Positions 1-11,412 of a stretch of DNA of 64,000 nt are shown here, in pieces. How positions within the stretch are numbered: position 1 is the first letter of the stretch; every line of letters begins with the position of its first letter. The stretch is taken from NCBI RefSeq assembly GCF_910596095.1, contig NC_056550.1, positions 26,589,001 to 26,653,000 of the forward strand. The letters run 5' to 3'. Under the pieces are notes generated by a model that was not told the origin of the DNA, made no database searches, and saw nothing but the letters and a program-made list of their open reading frames with translations. The translations under genes and the position numbers were made by a program. Source of the stretch: Thunnus maccoyii. Lineage: Eukaryota; Chordata; Actinopteri; Scombriformes; Scombridae.

Positions 1-27
1 TTATAGAGTAAGACTTCATTGACTCAC

Positions 28-2633
28 CTCTTCCTGCTCTCTCCTCTTCCAGCGCAGCTGAGCGTTGGCCGCCGCCATCGCCTCGATCATAAAGGTGGTG
101 GTCATGTAGCTGAGGGGAGGGTTGAAAGATACGACGGTTAACGAGGTTCACGAGCTGCCATTAATCACACTGATGTTGAAATGAAGTATTTCCAACATCG
201 TCATGGCCATCGGCTGTACAATACAAATGTTCTTCATGCGCTGCAGTAGCACCATGTGTCAAACATCTTTGGACACTTTTTCCCAGTCCTGGTCCAGGAT
301 CATCACACAACAGATCACAGGCATGGACTGTAATCTCCCAGAACCGGAACATTTCAGTCATTCAGTGGCTCATTAAATATGTGACTGGAAGGATGTTGAA
401 CGTACAAACTCAGAGAAAGATAAGAAAATTTAGCAACTTTAAAAGGTTGCAAAGTAAGAAACAAAACATGATTAACTTTGCGAGGAAAGTTCTGTAAACC
501 TAAGTCAATATGATCCATGTAAAATCCAAGATCAGACTGACGTGCTGTTCAGCTGCAGTGTGTTCAGTGCTGCCTGGAAGCTTTTAGTGTGTAGTATTAT
601 GGTATTATGGTAATATCTCCACCAGCAGCACTCTAGTGTGAGTGAAGAAGAAATGTTAAAGGTTTGTATTGAGTTTAATAGAAAAGATCTTTCTCGTTCA
701 GAGTAAATAGTGTGTTTTTGTTACTTTGCCGTTTGCACCGAGCAGTTGTTGTTTTTTCCCAACATATAAGAAGTTTGTTCACCATCTATAGTTAGTTAGT
801 ATTTTCAACAATCTTCCCTAAACTGATTTTATGAGCTATTAAGTGACTGATATGTCTGAGTTCTGGGCGACGGTGATCCTGAACAGTGAAATAGTCCAGC
901 AGTGGTGAATCAGTGCTAACTGATGCCTCAGATTAAAAAATTCAAAAAAAAATGGGGGAAAGTTGAAGGTTTACTTGAGGTGTTCAAAAATTGGCGAATC
1001 ATTTTCACAAATAACAGAAACAACCTATTAAGTCTAAAATAAATAAAAATGTAGACTGGTGAAAATTAATCATCCACATATCAGGTCATTGTCATTTTTA
1101 TATCTGCAGACTGTTTTGAGTATAATTATTTAAGTAACTATTAGTCAGTATCATAATAATTAGAGAACATAACTGAACTTCTTCATATTCAGAAACAGAC
1201 AGTTATAAACCTCGTCTTGTTTCATTGTTTTGGATTCTTTATGATCAGAGTACAGTAGACTCTCTCTACTCGGTCGCAAGACTTTTACATTAGTAATTAC
1301 GTAAAGATTAACAAATTACTCAGCTGCCCGTATAGTTAACTAAATAGCTTTTACAATTTTATTTTATTTTAATATTCATGATTTGTGCTGCGATTTGTTA
1401 CTTTCAGCCTAATTCACTCTGCATGCATGAATACACTAATTATGTTTATCTTAGATCTTCCTTCAGATAGAGATGTTGTGCCGTTTTATTGCTGAAAGAG
1501 AATATAAACTGTAAAAAGAAAGCAGATGTTGCCTCCGCTGTCGTATGACGGACAGAAAGAGCGACGTCGACGTGTTTGAAATGGGAGGCGGAGGTGGAGC
1601 GGAGGACGGGTACGACAAGACTCACCTCATAAATCCTAAGAAGGAGATGAGCGCTATGCTGACCACCCAACCGGCTGAAGCGAAGGCTTTGGGCATGGTC
1701 AGAGCTCCTGTTCCCACAATCAGATTGAACATGTACACCAGCCCCACCTGGAGAAGACATGACGGAAGGTAAAGATACATTCAAGTCTAAAACCTTTCAC
1801 TTTCACTTTCACTGACCTCATTCTTCTACAAGGATCATTAAAGTTTATATTAATGACTTCTTAAAGGTCATTTTTCTTATACGCGAAATCTCAGACACAC
1901 CTGAGGTTACACTAGAGTATCAGGTGTTCGTCAGCACGCTGGTCGATAAAGATCAGACAAGTATTGTCAAGGAAGGCAACTGGGCTAATTGGGAAGCACT
2001 TATCCCTATCGGGTAACAGAGTGTTTAAATGATTCAAAGCTTTGGCTTCCTGGAAAAAAAAAACATCTGACCAGCAGAAGTTAATGCTTTGTGACGATGT
2101 CATGCTGACATAAGCAAAGTTTAGGACTTAAATGAAGCCGTTAAAGCTGAGTATAGACCATAAAGGGGCCTGGTGTGAAAGAAAGAGGATGTGTAAGCAT
2201 TTTAGCTTCCTCTTTATTATTCACTCCGCTTTTCTATGCACAATCCATATTTACAAAGAATGTTCAATCAGAACTGTAACTTTCTCTGACCTAAGTTAAC
2301 ATAATGAGCGGGCAATCTATTCGGCTCAAAAGAAGCACGTAGTTCGACGTGAATGTGCAAGAAATTGGAGGAGAATAATACAACTCCTTCTTCTTGTTTA
2401 AAGGCAGCAGGGTTTAAAACTTTCCTTTGTATTCATGAATGAATCCACTGCAGCTTCAAGCCCCTAAAGCCTGAAGAAAACTCACATTTTTACAGAGCTC
2501 TCACTTTACAGTTACAAGGCAGTTAAACACGCCTGACCTTTAATTATCCAGAGAATTAATTAACAGCAGCATCCTGCATGATACTCACAAATGCGGAGTA
2601 GGGTTCCCCTGTGTCTGTGATTCCACCTGCCAT
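28..2633 (-). CDS. tmem104: Transmembrane protein 104, first three coding exons (partial)
   Basis: Three exons join in phase: 2589-2633 (ATG at 2633-2631, 15 codons), 1626-1747 and 28-109, all with GT-AG borders. The product begins MAGGITDTGEPYSAF, continues VGLVYMFNLIVGTGALTMPK and, after the next splice, reads TFMIEAMAAANAQL. These match from memory the vertebrate TMEM104 N-terminus (MAGGITETGEL..., ...FVIEAMAAANAQL). TMEM104 is a multi-pass membrane protein of the amino acid/auxin permease-like superfamily; its substrate is not firmly known. The first membrane helix (about residues 16-35) and part of the second are visible. The exon at 28-109 ends in phase 0 at a donor, so the gene continues left of the window. 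Start choice is supported by the family N-terminus and by a splice acceptor 22 bases upstream of the ATG. Very high confidence in identity; function is known only from the family. Confidence 0.95.
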
Positions 2634-3640
2634 GGTTGATGACACTTGTCCTCACCTGAAGGAAAAAATTGTTTATCTTTGTCAAAACTCATATTTCCTT
2701 TACTGACAGTGCAGTATTGACAAAATAGGTTGTACAAAGTTTATAATGTAAGAAAAAGAACTCCAAAAAAAAAAGACAACAAGTGGTTTCCCATCTCTAT
2801 CTTGCATGGTAAAACGAACTCCAGTCACATATCTAGTAATTTAATATTTATTTTTAAATTATCAAAAAATCACATGAGTTGAAAACTAGATTCAACACAT
2901 TTCTGACTTCTTACAGGTCGCTTTTTAATTCGGCATAAACATGATCCACAAAGCAGCACGGATTATATATGAAAAATAGTCTTTTCCCACATGTTTTCTA
3001 TCTATTATTACAGTCCTATGTGGTTACAGCGACTATAGGAACTGCCAACTCTTTCTTTCTTTCTAACATTTGACGGTATATTACTGTTACAGTATGTGTA
3101 TCTAATTGTAACAACTATAAAATTCAGTTTTAGTCACAGCTTTTGTAGTGATCTCGGTGAGCTGACTTTGCCTCGCTAGCATCGCAGCTGGCAGCTTCCT
3201 TATCACACAAAACTATGTCGGGATATCATGTAAATGAATGTGACTGTTTCTAATACGCTGGTAAAAGTGAGAATTATCCCGTGGCTAGCTTCGCGACTGA
3301 CTGTCGTCGTTTTAAACAAAAGTAAACACCTCACCTTACTTCTCCCCAGTGTATCTCGCTAACTTAGCTGTTAAGCTAGCAGGACGCTCCAAGCTGTCAG
3401 TTGCATCAAATCCACACTAAATAAAAAGCAGAGCCATGTCAGCTAGCTAACATGAGCCGTTTCTTTGTTAAGCAGGAGAAGGGAAGTCAGTGTAAAACGA
3501 AAGCTCCGACAAAAACACTTTCCCATGGGCTAGCGAGGACCTTAGCTACCAGAGGCAGTAAACTAAGCATCCAGCTGACCGCACGTCAAGCTACATCTAA
3601 TACAAAACCACATTTCCGGTACTGGATTTCAAAATAAAAC
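2634..3640 (-). promoter_or_regulatory. tmem104: tmem104 5' UTR and likely promoter region
   Basis: An acceptor (TTCCTTCAG on the minus strand, 2656-2664) precedes the start-codon exon, so the 5' UTR is spliced: 2634-2655 belongs to exon 2 of the transcript. A good candidate donor for the non-coding first exon is at 3334/3335 (AAG|GTGAGG on the minus strand). The transcription start would then lie between about 3,340 and 3,650; I see no TATA box. Nothing else is supported here. The exact first exon is inferred, not proven. Confidence 0.45.
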
Positions 3641-5636
3641 TTCCTACATAACCATGCCTTTATTGCGGTGTTGGGTGACATACTGGCGCTTTTACTCTGA
3701 AGGCCATATAGGTTTGGGGTTGTTATTATTATGTTTAGCTTGATGCCCTCGTTAGCTGGTTCGCTCTGTCAGTTGTTTACTTCAATGCCGTATACGGCTG
3801 CGGTTTACTCGAGAATTGATTGAAGGGGCCCAATGAAGTCACATGTTTTATGTTTGTGTTCATCCGCGCTGTCAGATATCGTTACACTGACAACAGGACG
3901 TTCATCATTAACTACCTTCAGTATACTGAACATTATTTTAATGCACGTTGGTTAAATCAGCAAATCTTTAAATTGTGTTGTTCCCGGATTTTTTTTAATC
4001 ACCCGCCCCTCCGTGCTGCCCAGGCTGTCAAAAGGACCAACCCTTTACTGGCATGTATTGTCATATGACACGTGTACATGTCATATGACATGCACACCTG
4101 TCTGTGCTCCCATTAAATATCCATCCACAGCAACATTATACTTATTCTTAATACTTTGAATCAGAATCAGATTTATTCGCCAAAAAGCAAATTCAGTGTG
4201 GTCCAGATGTCAACAGAAAAAGCAATAAACATGAATATTAAACAATAAACATAAACACAAACATAACAGTGTAAGAAAAAGAGGGATAGTACTTTACAAA
4301 GATGCTGGGGGGTGTATTATGTGTGTGCAAATATAAGTATATAAATAGAAGTATAAAGACTGTGTGTGTGTGCATGTTGACATGATAAAGCAGAATATAA
4401 ATAGAAGTATGAATACCAATGTAGATATAAACATACATTTGAGTGTAAATAAACTATGTGTGTGTTAACAGGATATATGTGTACAGTTAACAATTAAAAA
4501 AATAAAATCAGACAGACAAAGACACAATATGAATTAGAAGGATAATTAGAGGTGAAGTGGAGCAACGAACAACCAGCTCTTCAGAGTGTGTCTGTTGATT
4601 CAGATGATATGAAATGTGTCGTTGTTGTTGCAGTCTCAGAATAGCTTTAAAGATCTTTTTTTATGGTGGGTCCCTCCAAAAATCATTACATTTCACTTTA
4701 ATTTAAATTCATTAGAAATTAGTTAATGGACAGTTTTCTTCAGGTTCCTCAATACAGCAGCTGTTATTCTTACAATAGGGTCATAATACTTTAATACGGG
4801 TATTTAGGCAAAAAAAAAAAAATCCCATTATACAAAAATCTTCCATCACAAACAGCATATAAACACCAAAACCCCTTACCTCCCCCTTACTTTTACCTCC
4901 TGTTACCTACACTACTATACATAAATTAATTTTCAAAAGAGGAGGAAATGCTTGTAATATACACACATCAATAAACGTACACTCTTTTAGTTAAGAACAA
5001 AGATCAGGAGGGTGAACATGACTGAAAAATACCTGTACTTGGGGAATATTTTCAACAAAGTTTGTAAGATCATATTAATCGAAAGTTCTTTAACGTTTCT
5101 ACACTGAGATTTTCTTTCCTTGCCGGTTTGTTTTTATTAAAAATTAAAAGAGGGATTGAATTTAATTAGTCAGATTTAGCTGAGGTTCGTGTGAACAATA
5201 ATGCCACTATTGTCCGTACTGTCAGCGAAGCAATAGTGTGACTAATCCGTTTAAATGATAGCATGAACTGACATCACCCCATAATAATCCTGTTTATTGG
5301 ATTATCCAGAAGAATCTGCTGGGAAAAGGTTCTTTTTCCCCACTCTGCCGGTCTTGACGCATGAATCTGCATCTTGTAATTTACAGTATAACAAACAGTC
5401 AATCGTCACACATCAAACAACCACAAATATTAACACAAATCAACTTGATCTTGAACTAAGAACATATCATCTCTCATCCTGATACTGTACATAACATAAT
5501 TTTCATGCTATAATCTGTATTTTGTACTTCAGTTCTTAAGTTAATAAGATCTATTCTGCACTTTAAAGGAGAAGGTTAGCCAGAGCACGTATTGGCAGGT
5601 CGTATATACGCGCATCATCTAGTTGTCAGTCTCCAA
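3641..5636. other. Intergenic interval, tmem104 5' side to 3' end of the Cys-loop receptor gene
   Basis: No coding potential was found on either strand. The interval is AT-rich. About 4,157-4,560 holds a repeat that opens with an AATCAGAATCAGATTTATT-type motif, which resembles the 3' tail of fish non-LTR retrotransposons, followed by short ATAAATAGAAGTATA-like repeats and a TG run near 4,365. The remainder is unremarkable. Confidence 0.5.
4157..4560. repeat. Retroposon-tail-like AT-rich repeat
   Basis: Starts with the tandem hexamer AATCAG before ATTTATTCGCC, a signature I associate with tails of fish LINE-derived insertions. It continues as degenerate ATAAATAGAAGTAT repeats. No open frame. 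Family assignment is from memory. Confidence 0.35.
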
Positions 5637-8600
5637 CTATGGATTCCACAATATAAACATGCACGTCATAAAAATGACACAAGTTAAAAAATAGAGGACA
5701 AAGAACACAGAGTCTATGATTTCAGCCAGACGTCTGTAGTATCCAGGCTTTGTCTTGACGTTGTCTCGTCTTCCAGCTTCCTGTTGAGCTGCTCTCACTT
5801 CCTCCAGGATTTGTTTCAGCAGATCTTTGGGCCAATCCGAAGGAGGGTAACTCTTCTCCGGTTTCACCTCGCCTGTCTCTTCTTCAGCTCCAACTGGCTC
5901 TGTGTGTGAGAAGATAATTCAGCGCTTGTAGGTTGACTGATGCATCTGTTTTTTACTTTAGGAATCATGGCTGATATTCCTATTCCCTGCTAAAGTCAAT
6001 CAGTCCCAAAAACAAGTCTTTTATCTGGCCTAATTGCTGAAGAAAATGCATCATCTGATCTGGAAACCATCACATATTGAACTCAAGCCTGACAGGATGA
6101 ATAGATCTGAGTATCAAGCTTCAATACTTCAATTAAACTGGCAGTTTCATAGTCTCATTAAGATATTTACTGATATGAATCACAATTTTCATTGCTCAGA
6201 GTAAAAGGTACTGATAAAAAAGATTTATTCTGGCATTGGTACCAAACCTAGTTACTACTGTATCGGCAGTAGTATTGAAAAAAAAAAGTAAATTATACCC
6301 AGATTAAAGGATGAAAGAACAACAATCCGTCCTCTGAAACTTGCAAAGTTAAACATGTCCATGTGTATCACAATGAAAACAAAGGATAAAACTTGCATTA
6401 TTTAGTTTTGGTTTTAGTCTGTTCATGAGATTTGTCGACAATAAGAAAATATAAAATATGACCAGCCTTTTCTTTTAAATTTGATAAACACAAGAAAAAA
6501 TATAATCAGCATTAGATTGGTTCCTCCATGGTTTCATTTGTTTCTGACTATAAAAAAAAATATATTTAAATGAACGATTATACAAATGTATCATCTCCAG
6601 TGTGACCACCACATATAGTTTAAAATACTACCTGCCTTTGAAATCTCCATTACAATACCAGGATGAAAAACGGGCTGAAAAAACTCACCTTTCTGATGGT
6701 CGGCTTCCATCTGAATATCCACATGAGCATCGACTGAGCTTTGAGCCTTCTTACCACAGGGACCCTCAAGGTCGATGAGGAAGCTCACCAACATGGCCTC
6801 CAGGACGCTTACCCCCACCAGGGTGAAGGTTGTAACACAGTAGGTAGCTAGAATAAAGGTGCAGAAACACTACTGGTGAGACGGGGGTGTTGACAGTAGT
6901 AAAAAAAAAAAAAAAAAGCCTACAGTTAAATCACCTATCAATGGCAGCCTGTCTTCAGTGGACGGCAACATGTCCTGAAGAATCAGCAGTAAGACGGAGA
7001 TGGACAGGAGTACGGTCACTTTGAAGCTCAGCTTTTCACCTCTGGCCTCATGGATGAAGAAGGAGGCCAAATCCAGAACCAGTAAATAGAAAAGGGGCAA
7101 GATTAAGATGATCACATAAAGCACTGGTTTCCTGGTGATTTTGACCTGCAAGAAACAGTCAAATTTAACGACGACGCTCGGAGAAGAGGAGAACTTCTAG
7201 AAGCTCAAATTTCATGTCATATCTTACCATGTATACAAGTCTTCTTTGAGTATGTGTGTATTGTTCAACTTCCATGTTAGTGAGCTGCCATTCTCCCTGC
7301 GTAATCATGATCATCTCAGAGTATTTAGTCAGGATCGTGTCATTGTTGAAGGTTCCAAGGTTTATAGTTTTCTCTGAAGAAGAAGAGGAAGAAATAAACA
7401 ATTACATCAATTATATTCACAAGCAATGCTAGATGTAAAAAATAAAATAGGTGAGTGTGCAGTTTACAACATTTACCTTCAGAGTTCATGGAGGAAAATG
7501 TGATATTACAACTTTGCTCATCGAAGGGGAAGCGGAAAAGATTGAGCTGACAGGTGGAGGTCAGCACCTGACGTGAGTCGGCGAGCACCAAACCGCTGGG
7601 AAACACACCGACAAACTGACTCTTCTCACTACTCCCAGCATCGGAAGCGCTGATGGGAACAAAGGAAGATTTATAATAGTAAACGGAGAGAAAAGAGAAC
7701 GTTCATTTATCAATTGAGATCTAAACATTTTTTCAGAACCAGGATTAAAGTTCAGTATTTAGAGCAGAATCGCAAAGATATTTTTCTCTAAAGCACACTG
7801 AAAAACATTATTATTTTCCTATTTCTTTATATAAAACACTCATGTAAATGGACGAGAATCAGGACGTATGTACACACAATTTTAAGCCATGTGAGGAAAC
7901 TGAAGGTTGTTTCATACAGCAAGATGTCCAGTTAAGCCAGGCTTATATCAGTATTTCATTTATTTTGATGTTTAATAATGCAGTTTAAATAAGTCTCACC
8001 TGAGTTAGTCATTAAATCTTAATCCTCCAGACTAGCCTTAAGGGTGTTTTATGAAGTGAGATTACCAGTTAAACCGTGTTTCTTTCAGTAAATTGAGCTT
8101 AATTTCAGGAAATTCAGTTTCATAAAGGAGAAGGGTTGCTGACCTACAAAACGCTGCCAAAAGTTAATTTTCTTTGTTTTTTGAAGTGATTTCACTTAGT
8201 TTTTGCTGCAATATTTTACTCTCCTTATAATCTATTACAAACGAGCTGCTTTGTGGCTGTAAACATCACAATTTTGTCTTTGCATGTCCGTTTTCTTTAC
8301 TGTGAACCGATGAGATCTGTGCTCGATGTCTTAAGTCTGTGTTTTAAAGTCATGAACGAATAGTTTTTAAACTCAGGCTTGCCGAAACAACAGTTAAATC
8401 CTGGTTCAGTTTTCACAATACATGTGATGAAATACATGTGATATATTATGTAATGAACGATATTGTACGTACTCCTCTTGGATGGTTATATCAGGGATCC
8501 AGAGCATCGATCTCGGAACGGTCAGCATGTTTATCCCACAAAAATCAGACGAATTCCAAGTTAGGAATTCATTTGTCCAACGCTGCGTAAAGAAAAATCC

Positions 8601-9643
8601 GGGCTTGAAAGATTTTACATGATGAGCAAAGTCAGAAAACTAAAAGCGAAATGATGCTGAAGTAGATACGTGTTGTGATGGAACCACTCATTGAAAATGA
8701 GTCTTACCATCTGGATCCAGATGTGGGTCTTAATAGTCTGAGACTTCTCATCCTGCAGACAATCAGCAGCACTGTGGTAAGTATTTGGGGGCGGGGGGTA
8801 TTTTCAACAAAAATAGATGTTTAATAGAAGAAAATCAATTAATCCAAATTAAAAAACACTTTTTCTCACTTAAATCTTGTGATATCTATCCATGCAAGTA
8901 GTTTGGGGTTTATTTTCCCAGGTTTTGAGATATCTGTGCCTGAGATTTCTCTACCCTCACACACTTAAAGGTGAACAGAGTTGAATTTGTGGTACTCACA
9001 GCACTGAAAACATGTAGAAATGTAGATACAACGCCCTGATTACTCTCACAGACCTCAGTGTCGACAAATTTCACTGGAACTACTTTCTACCGAAGAAATA
9101 GTTCCTGTAAGAGAACTGTCCACAGCGAGGTCTGTGCATTATCCAGAGTAAAATAGTTTTTTGATAAAACCTGTGCACATAAAACCAAAACTACCTACAT
9201 GACTGGATGTTTTCCAGTGTTTTGTGTGAACTGACCCTTTAAAATATCAACCCAGGGTCTATTTAATATACACAGAGGACTATAAATACACTTACCACTT
9301 CTAAAATACCAAACAACAACATGTCCATCTGAACTAAAGTGGATGTAGTCCAGTTTTTCACAGGTCGCATGATTGTTAGAACGTTGTTTGTTGTCGACAG
9401 GTTTAAGTGATTCAGAAGACCCAAGTAGGAGCAGTCTGGAGTCTGACTGCTGGAAATACCTGCTGGGAAAGGAGAAAAATATACTTTATAAGCAGAGAAA
9501 ACACTCATCTGAACCTTCAGAAGCAGACACAAACCCTACAGCATCTTCATTCCATCTTTATTCAGCTCAAGGAGCAAAAAAGAAACCTTTAATAACTCAC
9601 CAATTAAAGCCAGGAAAGCTAGAGTCCTGAGAGCTGCTGACAT
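5637..9643 (-). CDS. Cys-loop ligand-gated ion channel, 5-HT3-receptor-like (complete, 9 exons, 437 aa)
   Basis: Exons, 5' to 3': 9601-9643, 9296-9459, 8708-8752, 8473-8582, 7477-7649, 7228-7373, 6935-7145, 6689-6847, 5637-5899. All phases agree, and the 45-bp and 110-bp exons 3 and 4 are typical of the nicotinic/5-HT3 gene family. Visible parts: signal peptide (1-16), loop D (THIWIQMRW), loop A (SMLWIPDITIQE), the Cys-loop C154-C168 with FPFD inside, an N-glycosylation site NIT at 169, M1 (about 233-258), M2 (GEKLSFKVTVLLSISVLL, 263-288) with the cation-channel GE/K pattern, M3 (299-323), a cytoplasmic loop, and M4 near the C-terminus ending ILWNP. Pentameric plasma-membrane cation channel by family. 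Odd: the loop B Trp of 5-HT3A (in FTSW) is Met here (FSSM), so serotonin binding is doubtful. Alternatives: one of the fish 5-HT3A/C-like paralogues, or the fish counterpart of ZACN, which shares the human band with TMEM104 and TSEN54. Confidence 0.92.
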
Positions 9644-11412
9644 GGCTGTTAGTCTGATGCTTCCAGCTTAATCTGAGCAAACCCTTTTAAACTGCAACAC
9701 TTCTTGTATAAACAGAAGAACAATACAACATTTAGTGCGGAAGAGGAATCAACAGGTGTTCATCTCCAGTGTAAGAACTGGATTTGGTGACATAATACAA
9801 ATCACCTGTACGTTTCTATTGTTGACCTGCAGCCGAGGCAGAGAGTCAACATGACTCAGTGTGCACACCGCGGTCGAGGGGAAAACAGACACGTGACAGG
9901 AAATGATTCAAGGTTTTTAATTGGAAAGTAAAAAAAAAAACAAAACCCTGCACATAAGAAAGTAAACAGCAATGTTTCAGCAGCACATTTCAAGATTTAA
10001 ATAATAAAGTCTCCCATGTCTGCTCACAGTTTGTGACAGTCAGACAGAAAACATTTTTCTTCATATGATTGTGGTTGAAAACTAAAAAGATCACAACTTT
10101 CTTGCAAAGTGCAAGTTACAGACATTAAATTTGTTATACTTGAGCATCAAAGTTTAGTCTTGATTTTCTGTAGTTTGACTAATTCATCTTAACTCGAGGT
10201 TTCTAAAGACAAGGTTGAAAGATTTTAAGTGGATCTTAAGATTAATTTATTAAAAAGTTATATTTCTAATTATGCAAATGCAAGAATTTACATGACAAAC
10301 TGTTAACACTTCCCCAACACACGTTGAACATATAGTAGTGGCCCACATTTCATCCATTATAACTGCATATATGTAGACACACAGTGGCTTAATGAAGACA
10401 GTTCATACATCACCACATATTATCCCTAAAGAGTAGAAAGACTAGTCGTCCCTGTTCTCCTGATTTGAAGCTGAAACATCCCTTGATTTCCCTCAAAAAC
10501 AATGTAAATTGCAGCTATTCTTATTTAAAGATAGAATCATTTGTTTTGTGCCTGTGAAACTGTGAAATGAGTCTAAACACATTAAAAGTGCAACGGAAGA
10601 AGATTTGGGGGAACAAATGAGCGCTGTGACTAAGTCAGGAAGTGTGTCTATAAAGAGCATCTCAACTGCAGCTGAAAATCTTGTTTCTGCTGAACTCTTG
10701 TGGTTTAACTTCTCACCTCGCAGCACTGCTGAGTACAAACGATCCTCAGGGTGTGTCAGGAACTCTTCTTCTGATCACACACAACTACAACAACAACACA
10801 CTCTCTTGTCTTTAAATTAAAAATACAGCATCATTAAAACCAACAACGTATCTTTTTTTTCCCTCTTACTCTAAATCATCTTCTTTTTCTTTGTAAACAA
10901 ACCTACGTTATACAACTTTTTTTTTTGCATGGCTGCTGTAGCAACAATTTATTTCCCATTAGGATTAATAAAATACTCAATCTAACTTTAGTTGTTGCAG
11001 AAAATAAACAATAACAAGTCTGGTCATTGTAATAGTTCATAGAAATAACTCTAACTGTCTGTTTGTCCAGATTATGAAGGAAAAAGAATTTGAATTTATG
11101 TAGAATTTGAAAATTTCCATTTTTTGGCACCGCTTATAGTCGTATCAAAAAGGTCACAGTGGCAGACGACGATGTTCTACCGACTCAGGCAACAAAACTT
11201 TGGCACTAAAATGATCCTCCAACTGCAAATCACTGGTCAGACACACAAAGGAACTTTGTGTTTTTCATGATTTATTTTAATCTGCTACATCCAGCTTTAA
11301 TTGATTGATTGATATTTTTGTTTTTGTGTGTCCAGCCAGTCCAACAGATGCAGATTTATTTATTTAGAAGGTCTGGATACATGTTGGTAAAGGTTTAGGG
11401 AGCAGTGAGGTC
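9644..11412. other. Intergenic interval between the Cys-loop receptor and tsen54
   Basis: Both flanking genes run on the minus strand, so this is receptor promoter plus tsen54 3' side. No coding exon recognised. Short open frames here are chance. An overlapping pair of AATAAA signals for tsen54 (minus strand) lies at 11,355-11,364, about 50 bases past its stop codon. Confidence 0.6.
11355..11364 (-). terminator. tsen54: Polyadenylation signals of tsen54
   Basis: Two overlapping AATAAA hexamers on the minus strand, about 50-60 bases downstream of the TGA stop at 11,413-11,415. Position fits a very short 3' UTR. Confidence 0.55.

Noticed and set aside
1446-1784. Longer open frames on both strands over tmem104 exon 2
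   Set aside because: The plus-strand frame is a shadow of the real exon; the minus-strand one includes intron sequence in a different frame.
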